This document shows positions 28,577 through 36,411 of a DNA stretch of 64,000 nucleotides, in pieces. The notes below the pieces were generated by a model that did no database searches, was not told the origin of the DNA, and saw nothing but the letters and a program-made list of their open reading frames with translations. The DNA is taken from NCBI RefSeq assembly GCF_000215935.2, contig NZ_AFNU02000001.1, positions 372,001-436,000 of the forward strand. The letters are read 5' to 3'. The stretch is from Haloplasma contractile SSD-17B (GTDB lineage Bacteria > Bacillota_I > Bacilli_A > Haloplasmatales > Haloplasmataceae). The position numbers and the translations under genes were made by a program. Positions within the stretch are counted from its first letter, which is position 1. Each line of letters opens with the position of its first letter.

Positions 28577-29692
28577 ATGTATAATAAGTTAATGACAACC
28601 TTGATTACTCCATGGGTTGAAAAAGAAGAAATAAACCTCCTTATATTGAAAAGTTTGATTAATCATTTAATTAGACTAAATACATCTACGATTTTATTAA
28701 CTGCTTCAAGCTTAGATTCACGTACGTTATCAAATGACGATAAGAAATACCTATATGAAGAAACAATCAAGATCGTTAATAATCGAACAGCGATTTATGC
28801 AGGTCTAGATTGCAACTGTGAGTGTAAGTCTCTTGTTTTTATAGAAAAGGTTGACCATCTTAAAATAGATGGTTATTTCATCATCATTCCTTACCATGGC
28901 ATAAGAGATTGTAAACGAATCATTCAGTTCATCCGTGATGTGAGAAAGTGTACATCTAAGCCAATCATCATTCGATTTAAATCCAAAGCAATGAAATCCG
29001 ATGTAATAATTAATTTGCTTGAAAAATTGTTATCAATAAAGGATGTAAATATAAAAGGATTTGAAGTAAGTAAAAAGAACCATGTAGCGATTACAAAATA
29101 CAAAAATAAAATTTGCAAAAAAAAATTTAAGATGATGATTCATAATCTTGAGTTTTATACCGGTGATGAACACCTTTTATTTGATGCAAATGTAGGGAGA
29201 GATGAAATCCTTAGACGATCTTCAGAGATTTATAAGATGAGTATGAGAACGTTTTATGAAATTTTAAAAACTCGCGAAGAGAAGAAGAGTAATGAAATTC
29301 TTGAACTCTATAAACAGAAATTTAAAGAGCTAACGGATAAAAATAATGTGATTCGAGTCAAGGACCAAATAAATCGTAGTGATGAAATTCACACAATCTA
29401 TAAAGCAGGTTATATAAAATATGCAACAGAACGAAGTATAGACTCAATCTTTCATTTAGCGGGAATTATGGATGGGAAAGATAAAGAATATTATGTACCG
29501 AAAGATCAAGAAAAAACGATTAATGACTTATTAGCAAATGTTGGATGTAAGTTTGAACAAGAACCTGGATATGTGAAAATAACACAGAAAAGTTTAAATG
29601 ATGAACGATTTAATCAGGTAAAATTTATAAAAGAAACGAGTTTAAATGATACATTATTCCGTTTTCTAGGGATATTTAATAAAGAGGGGTGA
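28577..29692 (+). CDS. DapA-like pseudoenzyme fused to an ACT-like tail shared with the adjacent aspartokinase
   Basis: 371 residues. Residues 1 to about 275 align with the true DapA encoded next (287 residues), nearly without gaps through residue 150. The DapA catalytic residues are replaced: Thr44-Thr45 by Ser-Ser, Tyr107 by His, Tyr133 by Arg, Arg138 by Ala, and the Schiff-base Lys161 by Glu163. The last 90 residues are absent from DapA and instead match the aspartokinase tail: EYYVPKDQEKTINDLLANVG with EPGYVKIT, versus FYYVDEDNESSIDIFLNNSG with EYGYVKIS. The frame is fully open with a good site (GGAGGG), so it is likely translated and not a decaying pseudogene. A regulatory or scaffold role is inference. 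Confidence 0.85.
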   Translation: MYNKLMTTLITPWVEKEEINLLILKSLINHLIRLNTSTILLTASSLDSRTLSNDDKKYLYEETIKIVNNRTAIYAGLDCNCECKSLVFIEKVDHLKIDGYFIIIPYHGIRDCKRIIQFIRDVRKCTSKPIIIRFKSKAMKSDVIINLLEKLLSIKDVNIKGFEVSKKNHVAITKYKNKICKKKFKMMIHNLEFYTGDEHLLFDANVGRDEILRRSSEIYKMSMRTFYEILKTREEKKSNEILELYKQKFKELTDKNNVIRVKDQINRSDEIHTIYKAGYIKYATERSIDSIFHLAGIMDGKDKEYYVPKDQEKTINDLLANVGCKFEQEPGYVKITQKSLNDERFNQVKFIKETSLNDTLFRFLGIFNKEG

Positions 29693-29700
29693 TATAGGTT

Positions 29701-30564
29701 ATGTTTGGACCAATTATGACGGCCATGGTAACGCCATTTAATGAACAGGATCAATTAGATTTAAATGTTTTAAAGACACTCATTGATTATTTATTAAAAA
29801 ACAATACAACAAGTTTACTATTATCGGGTACGACAGGTGAGGCTCCTACACTATCAGAAGATGAAAAAATTTTACTTTTTAAAAAGTCTATTGAATATGT
29901 TGATAAAAAAGTTCCTATAATAGCAAACGTAGGAACTAATAGTACGAAAAAGACAATACACTTTATGAAAAAATTAGAAGATTTAGATTTGGATGGGTAT
30001 TTAGTAGTAGTCCCTTATTATAATAGACCTGATCAAGAAGGAATTTATGAACACTTTAAGCATATTGCAAAAGAAACTAAGAGACCAATTATAATTTATA
30101 ATATACCAAAACGTACAGGAGTTGATCTAGAACTCGATACGATTATTAAATTATCAAAAATAAAAAATATAAAAGGGATTAAAGAATCAAGCGGTGATGT
30201 TAATAAACTAAAGGATATTATAGATAAGACCCAAGACGATTTTTTAGTTTATACAGGTGATGACCATCAAATACTCGATGCCTTTAAATTAGGTGCAGAT
30301 GGTGTCGTTTCAGTAGCTTCACATATTTTTGGAAAAAGTATTCACACCATAGTTCAATTAATATATAATAAACAGTATGAGAATGCAGAGGCAATATTTA
30401 ACATCTATATTGACAAGTTTAATGCATTATTTATGAGACCAAATCCAGCGCCGACTAAGGCTGCACTGACTAAATTAGGATTATATGTCGGTGGTGTAAG
30501 GTTACCACTTGTTGATTTAAGCGAAGACGAAGAGATGAGACTATACGAGATAATAGGGATTTAA
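29701..30564 (+). CDS. dapA: 4-hydroxy-tetrahydrodipicolinate synthase
   Basis: 287 residues, normal. All catalytic residues are in place with E. coli numbering: Thr44-Thr45 in SGTTGEAPT, Tyr107 in PYYNRP, Tyr133 and Arg138 in IIYNIPKRTG, and the Schiff-base Lys161 in GIKESSGD. It condenses pyruvate with aspartate semialdehyde, supplying the substrate for DpaAB and for diaminopimelate/lysine. It follows the DapA-like pseudoenzyme by eight bases and ends at a strong terminator. Confidence 0.97.
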   Translation: MFGPIMTAMVTPFNEQDQLDLNVLKTLIDYLLKNNTTSLLLSGTTGEAPTLSEDEKILLFKKSIEYVDKKVPIIANVGTNSTKKTIHFMKKLEDLDLDGYLVVVPYYNRPDQEGIYEHFKHIAKETKRPIIIYNIPKRTGVDLELDTIIKLSKIKNIKGIKESSGDVNKLKDIIDKTQDDFLVYTGDDHQILDAFKLGADGVVSVASHIFGKSIHTIVQLIYNKQYENAEAIFNIYIDKFNALFMRPNPAPTKAALTKLGLYVGGVRLPLVDLSEDEEMRLYEIIGI

Positions 30565-30575
30565 ATCTTTTTTTT

Positions 30576-30617
30576 AAAAATCTCCATCTCACTTATACTT
30601 AGATGGAGATTTTTTTA
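30576..30617 (+). terminator. Terminator after dapA
   Basis: Perfect arms AAAAATCTCCATCT and AGATGGAGATTTTT, loop CACTTATACTT, T run. Confidence 0.95.
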
Positions 30618-30811
30618 TATCACGATTGTTATGTTTTAGTAAAAAATATGGCATAATAATTAGAACGAATTAATTTCTTAAAAAGACACAAATCATCAAA
30701 TAAGTAATAATCACTCCCTTTTTATTTATTTTTTTTGTAAAGTGATATATAATATTAAAAGTAGGTAAAAAATGGGTCGAATTAAAATAACATCTATTAG
30801 GAGGTAATACA

Positions 30812-32503
30812 GTGACAAAAATTAAACACGCTAAAATAAGAATTTTTGCATTAGGCGGACTAGGCGAAAATGGTAAGAACATGTACGTAGTAGAGGTAAA
30901 CAACAATATATTTATATTAGATGCAGGATTAAAACACCCAAACGATGATCAATTAGGTGTAGATGTAATCATCCCAGACTTTACTTATTTAATTGAAAAT
31001 AAAAACCGAATAAGAGGACTTTTCCTTTCTCACGCTCACGATGACCATATAGGAGCAGTGCCGGATTTTCTAAAGAAAGTTAATGTGCCTGTATATGGTA
31101 CTAGGCTAACAATGGCATTAGTAGAAGATGCAATAAAAGATAATGGCATGAAGTTATCGGATTATCAATTAAATAAAATCAAATCAGATAATGTGTTAGA
31201 TTTCGGTGATACTAAAATCTCATTCTTTCCTACAACACACAGTATCCCTGATTCAATTTCAATTAACATCCATACTGTTGATGGTGTTATTGTCTACACA
31301 TCTGAATTTATTTTTGACCAGAATGTGGACAGGCGTTTTCAAACAAATTATAATCAAATTGCTGACATTTCTAGAGAAGGTGTTCTTGCCCTTCTTTCAG
31401 AAAGTTTGCTTGCGCATAAGCAAGGCCATACGAATAGTGAATTTATGCTTCGTCATGAAATAAATGACGCGATTGCAAATGCAGACGGTCGAATTATCTT
31501 CTCTGTATTTTCATCTGACTTACAGCGCATTCAAAAAATTATAGATACTGCAAACAACTATAATCGTAAGATTGCAATTATAGGTAGAAAAATGCAGCGG
31601 ATCGTTGACATTGCTGTTAAACTAGGATATTTGAAGTTCCCTACAAGTGGAATGCTTGTTAACTTAAAATACATAGACGATAATAATGATAACAACTTAC
31701 CGAATTTAGTGGTATTAGCAACAGGGGAACGCCATGAACCATTTGATAGTTTAGTTCGTATGACTAAACGCTATGACCGATTGATCCATATTCAACAGAC
31801 GGATACAATTGTTTTAGCAACACCACCTGTAACAGGAACAGAAATAAAAGCAGCTAGAACGACAGATTTATTATATCGAACAGGTGCAAAGGTAATAAAA
31901 ATTAATAAGAATTTACTTCCTTCAGCGAATGCAAGTGCTGAAGATATCAAATTAATGATGAATTTATTAAAGCCAAAATACGTAATCCCTGTTATCGGTG
32001 AATACCGTCAACAATATGCACAAGCTAAGATTGCACAGGAGATGGGATACGATATCGAGAATATACTGTTACTCAACAATGGAATGGTGGCAGAATTTGA
32101 TCAAGGAGACTTAGTCAACATTGCAGATGAAATAGAGGTGAATGAAGTACTTGTCGATGGTTTAAGTGTTGGTGAAGTATCAAACAGTGTACTAAACGAC
32201 CGTAAACTATTATCTCAAGATGGTATTTTACTTGCTATTGCTTCAATCGATGTTAAGAGTAAAAAAGTTATTGCCGGTCCTGAAGTCATTACACGAGGGT
32301 TCATCTATGTAAAAGATAACGAAGAGATGATCAATAAAGTACAATCAATCTTTATGAAAGAACTAGAGAACCATATTAAACCTGGTTCTAAGCATATTGA
32401 TTGGGGTAAACTTAAAAATGGTATCCGTGATAAAATTGGAAAATATTTATATAGACAAACAAAAAGACGTCCTATTGTATTACCAGTCATTAACGAATTA
32501 TAG
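30812..32503 (+). CDS. rnjB: RNase J2-like metallo-beta-lactamase/beta-CASP protein, active site partly lost
   Basis: 563 residues with the RNase J layout. The first zinc motif is kept (SHAHDDH, residues 73-79). The metal-bridging aspartate of the usual TGDFKFD is Glu (TSEFIFD, Glu165). The SGH motif near residue 371 reads SANAS, and the later IPVHGEYR reads IPVIGEYR, so two conserved histidines are missing. Location after dapA corresponds to rnjB in Bacillus, whose product is a weakly active partner of RNase J1. It is likely a structural partner in an RNase J complex. GTG start behind TAGGAGG. Confidence 0.85.
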   Translation: MTKIKHAKIRIFALGGLGENGKNMYVVEVNNNIFILDAGLKHPNDDQLGVDVIIPDFTYLIENKNRIRGLFLSHAHDDHIGAVPDFLKKVNVPVYGTRLTMALVEDAIKDNGMKLSDYQLNKIKSDNVLDFGDTKISFFPTTHSIPDSISINIHTVDGVIVYTSEFIFDQNVDRRFQTNYNQIADISREGVLALLSESLLAHKQGHTNSEFMLRHEINDAIANADGRIIFSVFSSDLQRIQKIIDTANNYNRKIAIIGRKMQRIVDIAVKLGYLKFPTSGMLVNLKYIDDNNDNNLPNLVVLATGERHEPFDSLVRMTKRYDRLIHIQQTDTIVLATPPVTGTEIKAARTTDLLYRTGAKVIKINKNLLPSANASAEDIKLMMNLLKPKYVIPVIGEYRQQYAQAKIAQEMGYDIENILLLNNGMVAEFDQGDLVNIADEIEVNEVLVDGLSVGEVSNSVLNDRKLLSQDGILLAIASIDVKSKKVIAGPEVITRGFIYVKDNEEMINKVQSIFMKELENHIKPGSKHIDWGKLKNGIRDKIGKYLYRQTKRRPIVLPVINEL

Positions 32504-32587
32504 GACAAGCATATAAAAACGCTCTTTACTAGCTAATTAAAATACTCGTTTAATAGGGTAATTAATAACATTGTCCGCAATAGAGCG

Positions 32588-32635
32588 AAAAAAGCCTTGT
32601 TCGAAACAGTCAATCTGATTCGAACAAGGCTTTTT
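32588..32635 (+). terminator. Terminator after rnjB
   Basis: Perfect 17-base arms beginning AAAAAGCCTTGTTCGAA and ending TTCGAACAAGGCTTTTT, with a 13-base loop. Confidence 0.96.
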
Positions 32636-32807
32636 ACTATTTATTTATAAAATACACGAACAGCGATTTGACATTAAATTCTTATTATATGCAAATTAAG
32701 AATAGTTTATGATAGTTTTTGTTTTTTTTTATAGATTTCACCTAAATTCGATAATTTTTGCTCATTATTTTTTATAAAATTTATACTGTAGGAAAGTGGG
32801 TGAGAGG

Positions 32808-34697
32808 ATGTCAAAAGAAAAATCACGAAAGTTAGTAAATGATGAAACAAAAGAAGGATTAATTTATTTTGAAATTTGGGGGATTGCACTTATTTTGTTA
32901 TCAATCATTATTATTTCGGAACTGGGGACCATAGGGGCTGCACTGTATGTCTTTATCAAGTTTGCATTTGGTGATTGGTACTGGTTAATTTTAATTTATC
33001 AATTTTACTATGGAATTATGCTAATTTTATATCATGAATTTCCTACCTATAAACTAATCAAAATTAGAGGGCTATTATTTATATTATCGGGTATTTTAAT
33101 TAATAGTCACTTTGCTATTTATCATACAGTCAATAATAATGACGGATTCTTTAATATAATTGGACAAACATGGAATGTGTACATGACTTATTTAGATGAT
33201 CCTAATGCTGACTTAATAACGGGTGGTGGCATAGTAGGTGCCGTGCTATTTCAAGTTGTATATACATTACTTGGAACTATAGGGACTTATTTTATAGCCT
33301 ATGCGTTATTACTCTTTGGAGTAGCATATGTATTTGAACGGACAATTTATGATCTTATTGGTGATTTATATGATGGCATAACGGGTGCTATTAGCGCAAT
33401 AAGAAATCGATTATTAAACGAATATAAAAAAATGAAAGATGTATCGAAAAAAAATAAAGAAGTCAAAAAGACAAAATTTGATATCTTTGATCATAATAAA
33501 GAAGTAGAAGATACAGAACTGGCTAGTGATGCATTTTTCGATCAAAAACTTACGTTAGATGATGAAGATGAAATTAGAGGGAAAGATAAAAAGAATGGAT
33601 TTACGGTTTTAAATCCCAAAATACTAGATACCTATGATAATAAAAATATATTAGATGGACAAAAAGAGTTAACGATTGGTAATGCGAAAGTAATCAATTC
33701 GTTTTTATCAGAATTTAACTTACATTTAGAAGTGAATGAGATTTATATTGGTCCAACGGTCTCAACTTATATCATTTATATCGATGAATCTTATAAAACT
33801 AAAAAGTTTTTCAACTTTAAGGAAGATTTAGAGTTAAAATTAAATTCTAAATCATTAAGAGCCTATCACAGTATTGAGGAAAGGCGAACATTAGTTATTG
33901 AAGTTCCTAATAAATACCGATACAAGATTAGCCTGCGTGAAGTATTAGAGGAACGAAAACGAGGAAAAAAAACGGGTCTACCTATTGGCCGTGATTACCG
34001 TGGTAAATTAAAAACGCTTAATTTAGAACGTAATAAAAATATTTTAGTTGTTGGGAATGACTTGGATAGTAAGGTTAATTTTTTAAAATGCTTTTTATTA
34101 TCGATTTTATATACCTATACACCTGAAGAATTTGAAGTCGTTATTTTTGATTCAACGAAATATGAGTTAAATGATTTCAGTAAACTCGATCATTTATTCT
34201 ATGAATTTACTACATTATTTAAAACATGTACACCTCTATTCATAAAACTGTATACGGAGATCAGACAACGATTTAATTTATTTCAAAAATATAGTTGTAG
34301 TACTATAGATGAATATAATGAGCGAAATAAGGAAAAACAAATGAAGCCAATTGTATTAATTATTAATGACTTTTCAGATCTTTATTTAAATAGAGGAGAG
34401 TATTTAAATTATCTAAATTATATTATGAATAATGGCAATAAAGTAGGTATTTATTTATTGTTTGCTACAAGCACTATTAGTGATAACTTATTCAAAAGTC
34501 ATCTGAAGTCGAGTTTTCAAACAATCGTTTCGTTTATGTTAAATGAAAAGGAATTATCATTAAAACTAATTGAAGAAGATGCTACTAAATTATTGAAGCA
34601 TGGAGACTGTTTGATTTATGAACGTGATGGTAATACTAGTAAACGAACACAAATAGCGACAATAAGTGATGATGACATTACTAATTCTGGTTTATAA
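32808..34697 (+). CDS. SpoIIIE/FtsK-like membrane protein lacking Walker motifs and gamma domain
   Basis: 629 residues. Four to five membrane segments lie in the first 175 residues, then a charged linker (200-290), then a region that follows the SpoIIIE/FtsK motor fold: IGPTVSTYIIYID (314-326), VIEVPNKYRYKISLREVL, LPIGRDYRGK. The Walker A position, normally GATGSGKS, reads VVGNDLDSKVNF (414-425), and Walker B, normally VDELADL, reads INDFSDLY (519-526). ATQRPS has become ATSTIS. The chain ends where the DNA-reading gamma domain should begin. It occupies the spoIIIE locus. It cannot be expected to hydrolyse ATP; function unknown. GTG at 32796 is an alternative start. Confidence 0.8.
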   Translation: MSKEKSRKLVNDETKEGLIYFEIWGIALILLSIIIISELGTIGAALYVFIKFAFGDWYWLILIYQFYYGIMLILYHEFPTYKLIKIRGLLFILSGILINSHFAIYHTVNNNDGFFNIIGQTWNVYMTYLDDPNADLITGGGIVGAVLFQVVYTLLGTIGTYFIAYALLLFGVAYVFERTIYDLIGDLYDGITGAISAIRNRLLNEYKKMKDVSKKNKEVKKTKFDIFDHNKEVEDTELASDAFFDQKLTLDDEDEIRGKDKKNGFTVLNPKILDTYDNKNILDGQKELTIGNAKVINSFLSEFNLHLEVNEIYIGPTVSTYIIYIDESYKTKKFFNFKEDLELKLNSKSLRAYHSIEERRTLVIEVPNKYRYKISLREVLEERKRGKKTGLPIGRDYRGKLKTLNLERNKNILVVGNDLDSKVNFLKCFLLSILYTYTPEEFEVVIFDSTKYELNDFSKLDHLFYEFTTLFKTCTPLFIKLYTEIRQRFNLFQKYSCSTIDEYNERNKEKQMKPIVLIINDFSDLYLNRGEYLNYLNYIMNNGNKVGIYLLFATSTISDNLFKSHLKSSFQTIVSFMLNEKELSLKLIEEDATKLLKHGDCLIYERDGNTSKRTQIATISDDDITNSGL

Positions 34698-34976
34698 AAT
34701 TTTTGGTTTACCAATGAATTTTATTAAAATAGTGAAACAACCTCATAAAACTATATTTACTCGTATTTTACGAACGATTTAAAATGACTGATTTTTACGG
34801 ATTTCATTAAACAAACGATACTCTAAATACAATTCCAATTTTTGAAAATTGCAGCAGAAGTTTATATTTAAAGGGAAAAGGTAATACTAATATATGAATA
34901 CAAATTTCGACATAATACCAGAAAATTGTTGTAAAATATTATTAAATGTAAATAATTAGAAATAAAACCGCTTTTA
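34698..34976. other. Intergenic region before the nucleoside-importer genes
   Basis: AT-rich, without a terminator I can defend for the preceding gene. A 21-codon open frame at about 34894 has only a poor ribosome site and is not annotated. No purine riboswitch fold was recognised. Confidence 0.5.
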
Positions 34977-35005
34977 TTTACATTCGTTTTGCAAAGTGGT
35001 ATAAT
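34977..35005 (+). promoter_or_regulatory. Promoter of the BMP lipoprotein gene
   Basis: TTTACA at 34977-34982, 17 bases, TATAAT at 35000-35005, with extended -10 TGG. Confidence 0.85.
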
Positions 35006-35058
35006 AGCAATGTCGTAATTTGACTATTAAAAATATAAATTCAGATGGAGGTCATGAT

Positions 35059-36180
35059 ATGAAAAAGATATTATCAATTTTCAGTGTATTAACATTAACT
35101 TTTTTAATATCAGCTTGTGGTACACAAGTAGATGATTCAAAAGTTGGTATGGTTACAGACTCAGGAACAATCTCTGATAAGTCATTTAATCAAGGTTCTT
35201 GGGAAGGTATCAAACGATACGAAGAGGAAAATGCAGGAACAGACAATGCAATAACAACAAAATATCTTCAACCTCAAGGTGAAGCGAAAACTGACTACTT
35301 AAGTTCTATTCAAAACTTAGTAGATGCAGGATACGGTGTAATTGTAACGCCAGGTTTCAAATTCGAAACTGCGATTTATGAAGCTCAAGACTTACATGAA
35401 GATGTAAAGTTTATCTTAATAGATGGAGAGCCTCATAATCAAGATTATAGTGATTTCAAAACGAATGATAATGTAATCAATATTCTTTTTGCTGAACATC
35501 AAGCTGGATTCTTAGCAGGTGTTTCTGCTGCTCTTGAGACAGAAACTGGTAAAGTTGGATTTATCGGTGGTATGGAGATTCCTCCAGTTCAAAAGTTTGG
35601 ATATGGTTATGTAGCTGGAGTAGCGTATGCTAACGATAAATATAACTTAGATGTAAAAGTTGTTGATTATATTTACCAAGGTACATTCGATGATGTAGCT
35701 GCCGGACAAAACCTTGCAAGTGGAATGTATGCTAAAGGAATTGACATTATTTTCCATGCTGCTGGTGGAGTAGGTGTTGGTGTGTTTAATGAAGCTAAAG
35801 ACCGCGCTACAAACGGTGAAAATGTATATGTAATTGGTGTTGACATCAATCAATATGATGAAGGTATGTTAGCAGATGGATCGAAATCTGTAACGTTAAC
35901 TTCAGCTTTAAAACGTATTGACGTTGCATCACATGATTATGTAGCAAAGGTTCAAGAAGGTACATTTGAAGGTGGACAGACAGTAAGAATGGACATCACA
36001 AATGACGGTGTTGGATTACCAGCTGAAAATCCTAACTTAGCAGATGACACTGAAACAAAAGTTGCAGCAGCTAAGCAAGATATGATTGACGGTGATTATA
36101 CTGTTCCTGCTACTGGCGAGGAATTAGAAACATTCTTAACAGAATATGGATATACATCACCAGATGGTGTAAGTTACTAA
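35059..36180 (+). CDS. BMP/PnrA-family substrate-binding lipoprotein
   Basis: 373 residues. A signal peptide ends in the lipobox LISAC, so Cys is lipidated and the protein is tethered outside the membrane. The mature part is of the basic-membrane-protein (PnrA/Med/BmpA) family: KVGMVTDSGTISDKSFNQG, LQPQGEAKTDY, and HAAGGVGVGVF. Family members bind purine or other nucleosides. It heads a transporter cluster with an ATPase and two permeases. Its start has the site GGAGGT. A long hairpin after the stop probably lets it be expressed above the membrane components. Confidence 0.93.
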   Translation: MKKILSIFSVLTLTFLISACGTQVDDSKVGMVTDSGTISDKSFNQGSWEGIKRYEEENAGTDNAITTKYLQPQGEAKTDYLSSIQNLVDAGYGVIVTPGFKFETAIYEAQDLHEDVKFILIDGEPHNQDYSDFKTNDNVINILFAEHQAGFLAGVSAALETETGKVGFIGGMEIPPVQKFGYGYVAGVAYANDKYNLDVKVVDYIYQGTFDDVAAGQNLASGMYAKGIDIIFHAAGGVGVGVFNEAKDRATNGENVYVIGVDINQYDEGMLADGSKSVTLTSALKRIDVASHDYVAKVQEGTFEGGQTVRMDITNDGVGLPAENPNLADDTETKVAAAKQDMIDGDYTVPATGEELETFLTEYGYTSPDGVSY

Positions 36181-36224
36181 ACTAATAGTTAAATAGTATA
36201 GTAGTACAGCACACAATATAAACG

Positions 36225-36260
36225 AATTTATGGGGCAACTTAATTGTTGTCCCATAAATT
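36225..36260 (+). terminator. Hairpin between binding-protein and ATPase genes
   Basis: Fifteen paired bases, AATTTATGGGGCAAC with GTTGTCCCATAAATT (one G-U), loop TTAATT, but no proper T-tract (GATTTTCAT). It is more likely a partial terminator or an mRNA 3'-end stabiliser. Confidence 0.65.
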
Positions 36261-36411
36261 GATTTTCATATGACTTTTGGATTTATTTGTTCTAATAAAT
36301 TTAACTTCTATAATTATATCATTTTTTGGTTTAATATATGCATTGTGATTATAATAAATAATAGAACGATTAATAATCTGATCGAAAAATATCAAGTGAG
36401 AGAGTGATTAG

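Noticed and set aside
28577-29692. Treating the DapA-like gene as a decaying pseudogene
   Set aside because: The frame is intact over 371 codons, has a good ribosome site, keeps the hydrophobic pattern of the barrel and has gained a coherent extra domain, which fits a retained pseudoenzyme better.
34698-35058. Purine-type riboswitch before the nucleoside importer
   Set aside because: The predicted transcript start leaves only about 45 bases of leader, and no conserved aptamer pattern was found upstream.
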